Origin: WLMZ01 sp038227995
GTDB lineage: Bacteria > Actinomycetota > Acidimicrobiia > Acidimicrobiales > Ilumatobacteraceae
DNA: 64,000 nucleotides
Direction: 5' to 3'
Assembly: GCA_038227995.1 (NCBI GenBank)
Contig: JBBRPP010000027.1
Span: 1 to 64,000, forward strand
The position numbers and the translations under genes were made by a program. Below, in pieces: positions 51,101 through 59,300 of this stretch (the first letter of the stretch is position 1; the number at the start of each line of letters is the position of its first letter). The notes beneath the pieces are model-generated. The model saw nothing but the letters and a program-made list of their open reading frames with translations. It ran no database searches and was not told where the DNA came from.

Positions 51101-53775
51101 GAGTACAGCTTCTCGCCCTTCGGGATGGTCAGCGTGACGGTGTACGTCGCGGTTTCACCGATGGTCGGCTTGTTCGTGCTGCTGTCACCGACCTGGCTCG
51201 CCGGCGCGGTCACGGACTTGCCGATCGTCGGCGAGGCAATCGTGACCTGCGCGATGTCATCGGCAGCCGTGGTGTTCGTCACGGTCAGCGTCGGGTCGAT
51301 GTTGTTGGCCGGGGTGTAGGTGAACGGCGTCCCCGTGTTGGTCGTCGAGTCGAACGTCATCACGCCCGCATGGTTCAGCAGCTGGCGCCCGGGCGAGTAC
51401 GTCGTCTTCAGCGCCAGGTCGTACGTGAGCGCGGTCGTACCGCTGGCGGCCACGTTCAATCCGGTCCACTGGATCCAGTTGTTGCCGCTGTCGCAGGTGA
51501 CCGCGGGGCTGATCGCACTGATGTCGCCACAGTCGACACCACTCGGCAGGATGTCACGGACCGAGGTGTTGACCACGGGAATCGTGGTGGCATTGGCGAG
51601 CGTGATCGTGAAGGTCAGCGAGTCACCACCCTTGGCAGTGATCGATCCGACCGGCGTGATGGCCGAACCGTTGCGCTTGGTGATGCTCTTGTCGAGGGTC
51701 AACGCCGGCTCGACCCATGTCGCATCGGCGTCGTCACGCAGCTGGAACCGGGCGCCGGCGGTGTTCGTGTAGCTGACCTTCATCAGGTTGGCCTTGATGT
51801 CGGCGGTCGAGCCGGCAGTTGCATCGGTGATCGTGGACGAGACGATGATCTGGAAGACGGACGATGGTGCTGCATCGGGAATGTCCCACTTGGGGGTCAC
51901 GGTGTCCGTGGTGAACGTGACGGAGCCGGTGCTGATGGTGTTCGCCGTTCCGTAGGCAAAGCTCTCGAACGTGTAGCCAGCGGGCAGGAAGTCGCGGATG
52001 CTTGGCGCGATTGTGTCGAGCGCCACCGGGAAGTTCACTGTGAGGCGCCAGCAGACGCGATCGCCGGGCTTGTACGGACCGGCGAGCGTCGGGTTCCACG
52101 TGATCGCAGATCCGTCGCCACATGTCATCGACGCCGACGGAACGGAGACGTCCTTGGCGATGCTGATGCCGCCGGCCACCTGACTCGCCGACGAGTCGTC
52201 GATGATCGGCAGGTTGGTCGTCGTCGCGGCGGTGGACGTGATCACGTCCGAGGTCGTGTCGAGGTGGACGTCGTTCTCCCACCCGTCCTCGGCGCTGACC
52301 GGGCCGCCGGCGCGGTACGTCGTGCGCGCCGTGGTGCCGAGCGTGATGACAGCGGTCTGGTTCTTACCGGTGAACGCGGGCAGCGTCCACACGGCATGCA
52401 AGGTCGAGTCGGGGTTGACCGTCGGCACGAAGTCCGGCGCCGGGCTGGTTGGCGTCGGGTCGTAGTCGAGACCATCGGGGATCGTGTCGGTGACGACGAT
52501 CGGCCCGGTGTCGAGCGCGTACTCACTGGATTCGATGTTCATCGTCCAGACGCTGTGATCGTTGTGGAAGAGCACGGTGTGATCGACGCTCTTCTGGATC
52601 GCGACGTCCTCGGCCGTCACTGTGTGTGTCGTCGTCGCGGTGTACGAGTTCCCGGACGAGAAACCAGTGGCGGCGACATAATTTGTCAGTGCTTCTTCGT
52701 CGGTCGTCAGATTGCCGGTGTTGTTGTCGAGGTTGGCTGTCGAATTGCCCGCAAATGCGACGTTTTCCTGGAGCGGAATCGCAGCGGCATAGTCGAGCTT
52801 GAAGACCGCGCTCGGCGCGAGGTTGGCAATGCCGCGCCACTCGACACGTGTGTAGACCGCCGACGGCAGCGGACCGACGCCATCCGGATCGGTGGTCACG
52901 GTGGTGACCGAGAACGGCGCCGGGCACGAGTTGGCGAACGTCGGGAAGTTGTTGTCGATGCGTCCCGACCCCGTGTATTCCTCGACGCCCGGTGTGGTGT
53001 TGTCGACCTGGGTGCAGCCGAGGAACTCGAGTCCGGCGGGCAGGAAGTCGACGATCGACGGCGTGGTCGTGGCGAGCTTCGAGTTGTTCGTGATGGTCAG
53101 GGTGTAGACGGTCTTGTGATCGTGGATGCCCCGGAGCAGTTCTGCTTCGGGGCTGGGCTCGGTCTTGTCGACCTTGAACGGCACCAAGGTGGTCGATGCG
53201 CTCGCGGTTCCCGAGCCGTTGTACGAGGTGTTGTCAGCGACCCCTGTGACCTGGTCGAACTTCGGAACCGTGCGCTCGTCGCTGTTGACGTACGCTCCTG
53301 CGCTGTTCGTCAGGACGTTGCCGACAAGCTTGGCGGGTGTGGTGTACGCCATCTCGTACGACACCGACGAGGTCGTGCCGGCGAGCAGGTCGGAGACGTT
53401 CTGCCAGATGACGACGGTCTTGCCGTTGCCCAGCACGATCTGTTGGGTGGGCGCCAGCGACGGGTTGGCGAGGGTGACGCCAACGGGCAGCGTGTCCGAG
53501 AACGACAGGTTGTAGCCGTCGGCGCCCGAGGTGTTCTTGGCCGACAGGGTGACGGGCACGTTCGCGCCGTACAGAACACTGGTCGGCATCGCCTTGGTGA
53601 GTTGCACCACCGGCGCTGCGGCGAACACGGTGACCGGCGCGGGTTCAGCGCCGAGAACAGTCACCGACATCGCCAGGACCACCGGAACGGCCACCAGTCG
53701 CGTGACTCGGCGAAGGACAGCGCGGGCTCGTCTCACGCGTGTTTGTTCCAATGACAGCACGAATCGATCGCTCAT
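45166..53775 (-). CDS. Giant DUF11/SdrD-B repeat surface protein with LPGTG signal
   Basis: A 2869-residue surface protein. A long N-terminal signal (RLVAVPVVLAMSVTVLGA) precedes roughly nine DUF11-type beta domains (to about residue 1460, each opening with an ITK or IDK-like Lys strand and a conserved TDTLP-like element). Then come twelve SdrD-B-like repeats of about 115 residues (about 1462-2832), each opening with IGDTVWFDxNxDG and carrying an Asp-rich EF-hand-like calcium loop. It ends with LPGTG (about 2834), a hydrophobic helix and SRRRRRLF, a standard sortase signal. Lys/Asn pairs in such domains often form isopeptide bonds; this is not shown here. ATG 53775 has GAGAGGG seven bases upstream. 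No catalytic sortase is encoded in the window. Confidence 0.93.
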   Translation of the reverse strand: MSDRFVLSLEQTRVRRARAVLRRVTRLVAVPVVLAMSVTVLGAEPAPVTVFAAAPVVQLTKAMPTSVLYGANVPVTLSAKNTSGADGYNLSFSDTLPVGVTLANPSLAPTQQIVLGNGKTVVIWQNVSDLLAGTTSSVSYEMAYTTPAKLVGNVLTNSAGAYVNSDERTVPKFDQVTGVADNTSYNGSGTASASTTLVPFKVDKTEPSPEAELLRGIHDHKTVYTLTITNNSKLATTTPSIVDFLPAGLEFLGCTQVDNTTPGVEEYTGSGRIDNNFPTFANSCPAPFSVTTVTTDPDGVGPLPSAVYTRVEWRGIANLAPSAVFKLDYAAAIPLQENVAFAGNSTANLDNNTGNLTTDEEALTNYVAATGFSSGNSYTATTTHTVTAEDVAIQKSVDHTVLFHNDHSVWTMNIESSEYALDTGPIVVTDTIPDGLDYDPTPTSPAPDFVPTVNPDSTLHAVWTLPAFTGKNQTAVITLGTTARTTYRAGGPVSAEDGWENDVHLDTTSDVITSTAATTTNLPIIDDSSASQVAGGISIAKDVSVPSASMTCGDGSAITWNPTLAGPYKPGDRVCWRLTVNFPVALDTIAPSIRDFLPAGYTFESFAYGTANTISTGSVTFTTDTVTPKWDIPDAAPSSVFQIIVSSTITDATAGSTADIKANLMKVSYTNTAGARFQLRDDADATWVEPALTLDKSITKRNGSAITPVGSITAKGGDSLTFTITLANATTIPVVNTSVRDILPSGVDCGDISAISPAVTCDSGNNWIQWTGLNVAASGTTALTYDLALKTTYSPGRQLLNHAGVMTFDSTTNTGTPFTYTPANNIDPTLTVTNTTAADDIAQVTIASPTIGKSVTAPASQVGDSSTNKPTIGETATYTVTLTIPKGEKLYSSPTLTDVLDSRMAIVSNSATYTFDGGASTPATVAGQTISVTLPGTFTSNTSADDTIVLTYQATLTDVASATRSSIVHNTATFSWKDSGGTTSQANSNDAPLTIVEPNISIDKTSSADAGGGQVTPGQSVLYTLTVHNLGANASKANDVTIVDILPVDLIPQDGTNNPAADGATLPGGGVWNLTARTVTFTVATITPNVDAVLTYPTKIRNPVLSAGQITNHVTAKASSLPGNVTGERDASSPNGGAGSGYITQDLDTVTTPELTITKAASPTTVTIGDTITYTVQVTVPTGVKTFDATVLDTLPTNFVFDGPITSSCASTSGCSLSATLVGPTGSAVAFSIGDIVAVAEQRVVTIIYQGHVAAAANSGDALVNSATVDFNATDKLTDPPASVPPKAGFDHSSPPAVQTVNVVEPTLTIDKRVVGQIADLDTKRAKPGDVLTYTVAVTNTGPGVAYDVHIADTPDNRLTNFTSAPPGGVTATDTDPSDGTLAWTITSIAASATVTITYSLTIPAGLTETSEIVGGPELVNTVSVPSYLGVTPGSFDGTRDVVYGSGRHNVTPDVVSIELDLASIGDRVWNDINGDGVQDASEPALPGVTVFVRYAGADNTFGNADDETFTTTTDSSGNYLVNHLPGGKYRVSVTAGVPTGYTPSYDLDGIGTPNVWNGVLAENAAKRDVDFGYIGTGSIGDTVWFDQDHDGVKDANEVGLGGVGVTVVWAGPDGNLATTADNQTYTTTTSSTAGSVGHYLVGNLPPGNYSVAVNTASLPTGFTQVSDPDATLDSASTLTLAGGTSNLIQDFGYAGTGSIGDRLWLDVDGNGVQDASEKGIPNVGVDVTWAGPNGTFGDSDDETISTTTGANGIYNVDHLPPGSYRVAVSGALPAGVASTYDLDGTGTPSVATGTLTGGQNRTDFDFGYRATTVLGDLVWWDLNRDGIKTSNEPGIPGVTVTVTYLGTDGVAGGGDDIVTTTTTDANGGWTVTDFPLGNYVVAVTAGVPAGMSPTYDHDSGTTSPNGSSATTLTVGSPSDLLEDFGYAGTSSIGDFVWIDRNGDGVQGAGEPGIPNASVTITWFGPNGTIGGGDDVVFPLTTNTNGGYSLGGLPAGNYTVTVDPASLPVGLTPSFDRDLTADNTSTVALPAATAMTDVDFGYLGGAAIGDTIWFDRNGDGIRDAGEPGLGSVTVSLLWAGPDGDLTTSADNKTLTTTTAADGTYLFSGIPDGKYRVTVGAGVPPAMHNTHDEDGDDNGVTDITLAVNEIHLTADFGYTGDGSIGDTIWFDPNHDGVQQSGEPGIPGQTVQLVWGGPDGNLSTTSDNQTFTTTTDANGMYLFDHLPDGAFRVVVAGGIALAANNTFDPDGGTADQADVTLSGSPHRTDIDFGYTGANSVGDTVWWDVNGDGIDGGAGTEPRLAGVTLNVTWFGPDGVVGGGDDIVLPAVTASDGTYLRSALPDGTYSVTVTGGVLSGLSPSVDADSGIVNPDGKSVVTLTGGVSNLNQDFGYVGTGSIGETVWLDLDGNGAQSAGEPGIPAVTVTLTWAGLDGVFGTPDDTVTTTTTDAAGHYGFTKLPAGNFRVAVSNLPPGALPSGDPDGGNDLHSVLALAAGGTNLAQDFGFTGTGGVGDTVWLDLDGNATQGPGEPALPSIPVSVKTAGVDGLLGTGDDITITVTTDAAGHYLVVGLPVGPTLVSYPTASLPTGLTASSDRDGGNFASTAVTIVTGPPVLDVDFGVRGTATLSGTIFNDHDGNGTRDPGDGGVPGVTIIVVWNGPLGPVTITTTTGPDGSWSLPALPAGTYVVTVDVASLPPGTTLAHPGPQTVTLPAGGSAVLSDAIVATVSIGDTVWFDTNRNGVREAGEAGVPGIGVSLVNDSGVVVATTTTDGNGMYLFAGVLPGTYVVALGAATISPDLLAVYDPDGTLDLKTTVSASPGAMIVTADFGFVSKSSLPGTGTDSMSSVMIALSLLLLGCGALAVSRRRRRLF
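45285..49390 (-). repeat. Twelve SdrD-B-like repeats within the giant protein gene
   Basis: A DNA-level tandem array with a period of about 330-350 bases. Each unit opens with an IGDTVW-type strand and DG-rich calcium loop and ends in DFGY or DFGF. The repeats are diverged, so recent amplification is unlikely, but recombination between units is possible. Confidence 0.88.
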
Positions 53776-53968
53776 TCTCAGGCCCTCTCGGCTCGTAGGC
53801 CGAAAGGCCGCACTTTGAATGCATCGGCCTCGATGTGGGGTTCTTGAGAAAATGCATACGGTAGAAGCGGGCTTCGCGTATTTAATACCGCGTGTTCAAA
53901 TACAAGGGTATGAAACTATGAGGGCGGCCACGCCGAAACAGCCGATCACACAGTTCAGGGCGCAACGC
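53776..53968 (-). promoter_or_regulatory. 5' leader of the giant surface gene
   Basis: A 193-base leader. Minus-strand small hairpins include GAAGCCCGCTTC, CATCG-AGGC-CGATG and GGCC-TTTC-GGCC just before the ribosome-binding site. TATTAAATA is a candidate -10 region in an AT-rich patch. No known riboswitch consensus was matched; the short hairpin next to the start could affect translation. Confidence 0.4.
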
Positions 53969-55115
53969 TCAGCGCTGGAAGTACCCCGTCGCATCGACCA
54001 CCAGATCGATCGCGTTGTTGGTGAAGATGCACACGGTGCCCGCGTCGGACAGTTCGGCCATCGTCGCATTCGCAACGGTCTGCCCGCCTGCGAAGTTCAG
54101 CGTCGATGCCGCGGGTCGCTCGGCGTCGCACGGGTACACGGTGAGGAATCCAGCGGCAGCGGCATCGACCGCCGTCACGTTGAGCATCGCCGTTGCAGCG
54201 TCGGTCGACACGCCGGCCCGGCCCGCCACCTGCACGACGGTGACTGAGGATGCCGGCCTGCGCCCGATCGCGTTCGATACCCCGTCCGCAGTCGTCAGGC
54301 CCGGCCGCGACTCCAACAATCGAGCGGGTTGCATCGCCGTGTATGCGGACACCCCCGGGAACGATCCGTTGACGTCGACCACCAGGTCGGTGGTCACGTT
54401 GGTGAACAGACAGACCGCTCCGCGCGCGTCGACCTTGGAGATCGCCGTGTTCGCAACGGTGGCGCCGGCTGCGAAATTGACGGTCGATGTCGCGGGCCTG
54501 TCGGTTCCGCACGGGAAGACAGTGACGAAGCCAGCCGCGCCGGCGTCGACCGCAGTGACACCGAGAACCACCGCAGCGGCATCGTCGGGCACGCCGCCTC
54601 GCCCGGTCACCTGCAGCGTCGTCACCGAGCCCGGAGGGCGTGGACCGATCCCGCTGGACAAGCCATCGACCGTGGTCAGACCGCGACGGGTCTCCAGCAG
54701 CCGTGCCGGCGAACCACCAGCGAAGTCCGCACCATTGGTGAAGTACTCGGTGACGTCAGCCACGAGATCGATTGCGGCGTTGGTGAAGACGCACACCTGA
54801 CCCTCGAGCGCGCTGAGAGCGACCAGGGCCGAGTTCGCAATTGTCTGTCCGGCTGCGAAGTTCAGCGACGACGCCGTCGGTCGGGGCCGGTCGCATGGGA
54901 ACACCGTCACGAAGCCAGCCGTCGCGGCATCGACCGCCGTCAGGGTGAGCATCGCCGCTGAGGCGCCGACCGGAACGCCGGCGCGACCCGTCACCTGAAT
55001 GACGCCATTTGAATTGGGCTGCAGCCGGCCAGTCGCGTTTTGCAATCCGTCGACCGTCGTCAGGCCCGGCCGCGACTCGAACAGGCGAGCTGGCGTGATG
55101 CCGACGAACGCCGCG
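53969..55115 (-). repeat. Three tandem two-cysteine modules
   Basis: Three copies of about 119 residues. Each has RLFESR or RLLETR/RLLESR opening, LTTVDG or LTTADG, VTGRGGVP-type strand, VFPC or VYPC cysteine, SSLNF/STLNF, and VCVFTN or VCLFTN cysteine. They match the triplets at 5704-6832 and 12076-13225. Confidence 0.88.
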
Positions 55116-57160
55116 CCTGGCGTCGGTGCGACGATGTCGATCACGAAGACCGCAGTACCGAACTCGCTCCCGCCGGCAACAGCGCCGAAGCACCGCGTCG
55201 CGGTCGGACAGTCGAGCCGCGAGATGCGATCGACCCCGGCTGGCCAGGAGTGAGCGAACCAGGTCCTCTCGCCGTTGCCGGTCGTGACGACTCCATCGGG
55301 GACTGCAGCGATGCAGACGGTCGATGAGCCGCACGACCCCGTCGAGGTCCGGCGCCCGGCCACGCTGGTTCGCCAGGACGCTCCGCCATCTGCGGTGATG
55401 AACATGGCACCGTCGTAGCCGTTTCCGTTCACCGTGCAGCTCTGCGTGTCGCTGCACCAGACGGTCGATGGCACGGCGCCCCCCGGCAACGAACTCGGCC
55501 GCCACGTCGTCCCTCCGTCGGCCGACGCGAACAGCTGCTGCACCGACGGCGCGACGGATGGTTGGACGATTGCGAGGCAGCCGCCGTCGCGGGTGCAATC
55601 GATGCCGCCGAGGAACGAGTCGGTCCACGTCTTCGATGCCGCCCAAGTCATCCCGCCGTCGGCGCTGACAAGAAGCGAGCCCGACAGTTGCTCGCCTGCA
55701 CCCGGGGACGACTCTGCGTTCATCACGCAGCCCAGTTGGCTCCAGCATCTGACCGCGCCGACGATGAACAGATCAGCCGGGAGTGTTGCTGCGCTCCAGG
55801 TTGTGCCACCGTCGCCGGACACGATCACGACGGGCGGCACCGGGTACGGCCCGGTCCCGACACCCACTGCGACGCAGTGCAACACCGTTCCACAGGACAC
55901 CGAGGTCAGCGCCTTGGCCAGAGCAGGGACGGGCCGGTCGACCCAGGACTGTCCGCCGTCGGACGTGGCAATGACGAGACCCACGGGCGTTCCGTCAGCG
56001 CGAATCTCGTTGCCGACTGCGACGCAGGCAGTTGCGGACGGGCACTGGATGTCGGCAATGGCTTTATCGTCGCGAAATGGTACGGCGGTCCATGAGGAGG
56101 CGCCGTTGTCGGACGTGACGACCGCATCGCGGTTGGTGAACGAGTCGAAGTACTGGGCGCCGCCGATCACCACGCAATGCTGTCCGGCACAGTCCATCGT
56201 CCGCGGCGCGTGCATGGCGCCGAGCCAGGTGGTCCCGCCATCTGGGCCGGAGATCGAGATTGAGCGCATCAGAGCAGACGTGAGGTCGGTTCCTCCGACG
56301 GCGCACGAGGTGGCCGACGAGCACGCGATGGCGGACGGCACGAAACTGAGATGATGCAGTGTCCAGGTCTGGCCACCGTCGATCGACGTCGCCGCGAAGG
56401 TGTCGAGAGCGAACCCGGCACAGTTGGACGCCGTCGGGCAGACCAGGCCGGTCAGGGCCGAAGGGAACGTGTGCGGTTCTGGTTCGACCGCCCACGCCGC
56501 GCCGCCATCGTCGGTTCGCAACAGCTCACCGTCGTCGAGCAGTCGACACGAAGACAGTGTCGGGCACGTGAGTGCCCTCAAGGTGTGATGTCCTCCCGGA
56601 AGGTCGCTGTGCACCCACGTACGCCCCCCGTCATCGCTCATGAGGAGGACGTCGGGTGGATCGCTGACGGCAACATTGCCACCTGGCGTCGCTGCCGCGT
56701 AGCAGCGCGTCGCCGATGGACACGCCACCAACCGCGCGGACAGATCCGCGGGCCCCGGTTGCCGCACCCACGAGACTCCGCCGTCGTCTGTCGTCACGAA
56801 TCCTCCGGTTTGGTCGACCGCCAGACACGATGCCGCCGAGCCGCACGCGATATCGACCAGGCTCGGCTGGAGACCCTCGGCCGTCATGGGACTCCAGGTC
56901 GAGCCACCGTCGCCGGATTTCATCTCGGAGCCAGTGGTGAAGCAGACCTGCGCCGTCGGGCACTCGACCTTCCCGGTGCTGGTCATCACGCGGGGCTCGG
57001 CCACGGACTGCGTCCACCCGACTGTGCCAGTGCGGCTCGCGCTGACGGCGACCATCGCGACGGCCACCGGTCGACCCGCGGAGAGCGCCGGAGCGGCGCT
57101 GACCGTCCCGACCGCGCACAGCGCAACAGCAGCGACGACAGCGCGGCGGCTGATCGTCAT
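53969..57160 (-). CDS. Secreted Asp-box propeller protein with three C-terminal modules
   Basis: A 1063-residue exported protein. A signal peptide (RRAVVAAVALCAVGTVSAAPA) is followed by about 650 residues of repeats with the Asp-box SxDGGxTW (SGDGGSTW, TTDDGGVSW, SDDGGRTW) and paired cysteines (CPTAQVC, CGSAASC), the style of sialidase/Ycf48-like beta-propellers. Residues about 700-1063 are three tandem copies of the two-cysteine module of 5704 and 12076. No anchor motif is found. The function is unknown; an extracellular recognition protein is likely. ATG 57160 has a GGGGG-rich site seven bases upstream. It precedes the giant gene on the same strand by 193 bases. Confidence 0.88.
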   Translation of the reverse strand: MTISRRAVVAAVALCAVGTVSAAPALSAGRPVAVAMVAVSASRTGTVGWTQSVAEPRVMTSTGKVECPTAQVCFTTGSEMKSGDGGSTWSPMTAEGLQPSLVDIACGSAASCLAVDQTGGFVTTDDGGVSWVRQPGPADLSARLVACPSATRCYAAATPGGNVAVSDPPDVLLMSDDGGRTWVHSDLPGGHHTLRALTCPTLSSCRLLDDGELLRTDDGGAAWAVEPEPHTFPSALTGLVCPTASNCAGFALDTFAATSIDGGQTWTLHHLSFVPSAIACSSATSCAVGGTDLTSALMRSISISGPDGGTTWLGAMHAPRTMDCAGQHCVVIGGAQYFDSFTNRDAVVTSDNGASSWTAVPFRDDKAIADIQCPSATACVAVGNEIRADGTPVGLVIATSDGGQSWVDRPVPALAKALTSVSCGTVLHCVAVGVGTGPYPVPPVVIVSGDGGTTWSAATLPADLFIVGAVRCWSQLGCVMNAESSPGAGEQLSGSLLVSADGGMTWAASKTWTDSFLGGIDCTRDGGCLAIVQPSVAPSVQQLFASADGGTTWRPSSLPGGAVPSTVWCSDTQSCTVNGNGYDGAMFITADGGASWRTSVAGRRTSTGSCGSSTVCIAAVPDGVVTTGNGERTWFAHSWPAGVDRISRLDCPTATRCFGAVAGGSEFGTAVFVIDIVAPTPGAAFVGITPARLFESRPGLTTVDGLQNATGRLQPNSNGVIQVTGRAGVPVGASAAMLTLTAVDAATAGFVTVFPCDRPRPTASSLNFAAGQTIANSALVALSALEGQVCVFTNAAIDLVADVTEYFTNGADFAGGSPARLLETRRGLTTVDGLSSGIGPRPPGSVTTLQVTGRGGVPDDAAAVVLGVTAVDAGAAGFVTVFPCGTDRPATSTVNFAAGATVANTAISKVDARGAVCLFTNVTTDLVVDVNGSFPGVSAYTAMQPARLLESRPGLTTADGVSNAIGRRPASSVTVVQVAGRAGVSTDAATAMLNVTAVDAAAAGFLTVYPCDAERPAASTLNFAGGQTVANATMAELSDAGTVCIFTNNAIDLVVDATGYFQR

Positions 57161-57206
57161 CGACTCGCCCCCACCGTGTCGTTCCCGCCCCCAGGAAACA
57201 CCAGCG

Positions 57207-58154
57207 TCAGGTCGTTCGTTCGGGCTCTGGCGCGGCCGGAGTGCGACCGAAGGCCTCGGTCACCTGCTCGTAGGTCAACGCCGGTTCGACCACCGTTGCA
57301 TCGGGCGCGTTCACCGACCTCGCGCGCGGCACCTTGCGCCGGTAGCTCTGATCCTCGTCGAAGCCCGCCCCGAACTTGTGGAAGAAGATGTAGATGATGA
57401 TGGCCCACAGGTAGAAGGTGCCGCCAACCTTCATGATCCCGCCGGCGATCTGCTGGTCGTACTGCGGCGACAGACCCCACAGCCGGACGGGGATGTTGTA
57501 GTGCTTGTAGACCACTCCCTCGGCGAATGTCAGCCAGCCTGCCGGCACCGTCGGGATCACGCTCTGGCAGAACAGGTAGACCATCTTGCCGGTGTAGCGC
57601 ATGCGTAGTTCCTGCAGTGGTCCGACCACGGGCATCCACATCAGCAACGAGGTCGTGACGAGCATGAAGTGCAGCGAGTAGTGCAGCACAGCGTTCGTCC
57701 CCGATGCGTTCACGACACCCGGGATGTGCGTCACCATCACGGTCATGTTGAAGAGCACGCCGGCGACGACCGGCTTGGTCATGAACCTCACGACTCGATA
57801 TGTCTTGCCGTTGCCGATGATCAGCCGCATCAGCCACTCGGGCATCGCCAACAGCGCCAGTGGCGGCAGGAAGTAGGCCAGGATCATGTGTTGCACCATG
57901 TGCACCGAATACAGGTACGTCTCGCCGATGTCGTGGATCGGCCAATCGCTGGCGCCCTCGAGCAGGATGATCGTGCCCACGAAGTAGCACAGTTGACGTC
58001 GGGTGACGACGGGTGTCCCGGCAGGAACGGCCGACGGACCGATCACGCGGATCGCGTACACATAGGCGGCAATGATCGAGACGACCAGCAACCAGACTTC
58101 GGGATGCGCGTGGAACGCCCACGGATCGGCGTTGATGTTGAATTTGGCCAACAT
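57207..58154 (-). CDS. CtaG-type cytochrome c oxidase assembly membrane protein
   Basis: A 315-residue membrane protein of the caa3_CtaG family (PF09678), with about seven helices. Family elements are DWPIHDIGETYLYSVHMVQH with conserved histidines, YFLPPLALLAMPEW, MVTHIPGVVNAS, HYSLHFMLVTTSLLMWMPV and KMVYLFCQSVIPTVPAGWL. It aids CuA/CuB assembly of caa3 oxidases. ATG 58154 has GAGAGGGG six bases upstream. It is the last gene of the oxidase operon. The C-terminal 40 residues are soluble and not conserved. Confidence 0.88.
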   Translation of the reverse strand: MLAKFNINADPWAFHAHPEVWLLVVSIIAAYVYAIRVIGPSAVPAGTPVVTRRQLCYFVGTIILLEGASDWPIHDIGETYLYSVHMVQHMILAYFLPPLALLAMPEWLMRLIIGNGKTYRVVRFMTKPVVAGVLFNMTVMVTHIPGVVNASGTNAVLHYSLHFMLVTTSLLMWMPVVGPLQELRMRYTGKMVYLFCQSVIPTVPAGWLTFAEGVVYKHYNIPVRLWGLSPQYDQQIAGGIMKVGGTFYLWAIIIYIFFHKFGAGFDEDQSYRRKVPRARSVNAPDATVVEPALTYEQVTEAFGRTPAAPEPERTT

Positions 58155-58210
58155 GGCTGGCCCCTCTCGATCGGCTCGGCCGAATCAGTCGGTGATCGTG
58201 GTTGTGGTGA

Positions 58211-58582
58211 TCAGCTCTTGGCGAAGAACTGGAACGTGCACAGCGCAGCGACGTACACGAAGATGGCCAGGATCAAGCCCGAGTAGAACAACCACGAGAA
58301 GATCTTGTTGTCGAACCGCAGGTGCATGAAGAAGCTGACGACGATCACGAACTTGGTGACCATCAGGATCATGAGCGCGGTCATGAAGATCGCACCGGGC
58401 AGGTGCATGTAGCTGAGTGACACCTCGGCGCCGGTGAGCACGGCGAGGATCGCAGCGATACCGACATAGCCCTTGTCGGTCAGGCCGTGACCATGCTTGC
58501 TCTCGGTGCGGCTGTGCGCGGCATGATCGTGATCGTCGTGGCCATGGTCGTCGTGGCCGATCTCGGCAGTCGTGGTGCTCAT
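58211..58582 (-). CDS. Cytochrome c oxidase subunit IV (caa3 type)
   Basis: A 123-residue small subunit: His/Asp-rich cytoplasmic N-terminus (HDDHGHDDHDHAAHS), then three helices (YVGIAAILAVLTGAEVSLSY, GAIFMTALMILMVTKFVIVV, LFYSGLILAIFVYVAALCTF), the pattern of prokaryotic COX4. The His-rich start may bind metal and echoes that of subunit III. It lies 10 bases downstream of ctaE and upstream of ctaG. Confidence 0.85.
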   Translation of the reverse strand: MSTTTAEIGHDDHGHDDHDHAAHSRTESKHGHGLTDKGYVGIAAILAVLTGAEVSLSYMHLPGAIFMTALMILMVTKFVIVVSFFMHLRFDNKIFSWLFYSGLILAIFVYVAALCTFQFFAKS

Positions 58583-58592
58583 GATGGTGTCC

Positions 58593-59300
58593 TCATGACG
58601 GAATCAGGTAGACGAGCGTGAAGATGACGATCCAGACGATGTCGACGAAGTGCCAGTAGAGGCCGATCATCTCGATCACTTCTGCCTTGTTACCGGAGAA
58701 CTTGTCGCGCTTGTTGATGCCGACCAACGACATCAACAAGATGATGCCGATCGTGACGTGCACGCCGTGGAATCCGGTGAGGGTGTAGAAGCTGGAGCCG
58801 AACAGGTTGGTCGTGAAGCCGAGACCTTCGTGGACGAATTCGGTGAACTCGAACACCTGGGCCCCGACGAAGGTCGCGCCGAGCAGCGCCGTGATGGTCA
58901 GCCACGTGTTGGTGGCGTGATCGTCGTCGCGCTGCGCAGCAGACACCGCCAGCACCATCGTCAGCGAGCTCATCAGCAGCACGAACGAGCTGACCGATGT
59001 GAGCGGCAGGTTGTACAGCTGCGACGGCGACGGCGAACCGTCGTGACGGCCGCGGTACAGCATGTAGGTGGAGATCAGGCCACCGAACAACAGGCATTCG
59101 CTGCCGAGGAACATCCACATCGCGAGCTTGTTGTTGGACAAGCCCGTGCTGGTCGCGTGACCGTGATCGTCATGGTCGCCGCCATGATCGTCGTGGTCGT
59201 CGTGTCCGTGGTCGTCGTGCGCCGGTGGCACTGTGTCGACGATGTCGACCGGTGCGTCGGGCTCGGGGGCCGCGGATTCTTGGGTTGCGGTGTCAGCCAA
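58593..59300 (-). CDS. ctaE: Cytochrome c oxidase subunit III
   Basis: A 235-residue subunit III with five helices, preceded by a His/Asp-rich N-terminus (DDHGHDDHDDHGGDHDDHGH). Typical features are MWMFLGSECLLFGGLISTY, LLGATFVGAQVFEFTEF, TLTGFHGVHVTIGIILL and YWHFVDIVWIVIFTLVYL. It binds lipids and supports proton uptake by subunit I. TTG 59300 is chosen: it overlaps the ctaD end by eight bases and has AAGGAG ten bases upstream. Longer in-frame readings look non-coding. Confidence 0.93.
   Translation of the reverse strand: MADTATQESAAPEPDAPVDIVDTVPPAHDDHGHDDHDDHGGDHDDHGHATSTGLSNNKLAMWMFLGSECLLFGGLISTYMLYRGRHDGSPSPSQLYNLPLTSVSSFVLLMSSLTMVLAVSAAQRDDDHATNTWLTITALLGATFVGAQVFEFTEFVHEGLGFTTNLFGSSFYTLTGFHGVHVTIGIILLMSLVGINKRDKFSGNKAEVIEMIGLYWHFVDIVWIVIFTLVYLIPS

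Noticed and set aside
45163..53754. Very long open frames on the plus strand opposite the giant surface gene (about 880 and 1100 codons)
   Set aside because: They are Arg/Gly-rich, lack conserved motifs and arise from the codon bias of the real minus-strand gene.
53776..53968. Possible cyclic-di-GMP riboswitch in the leader of the giant gene
   Set aside because: Short hairpins and a CAAAG segment are present, but the conserved GGCAAAC and GACGCAAAG elements are missing.
57157..58122. Alternative 321-codon frame overlapping the CtaG-type gene
   Set aside because: Same strand but another frame, with an Arg-rich product; the frame at 57207-58154 has the family motifs and a good ribosome-binding site.
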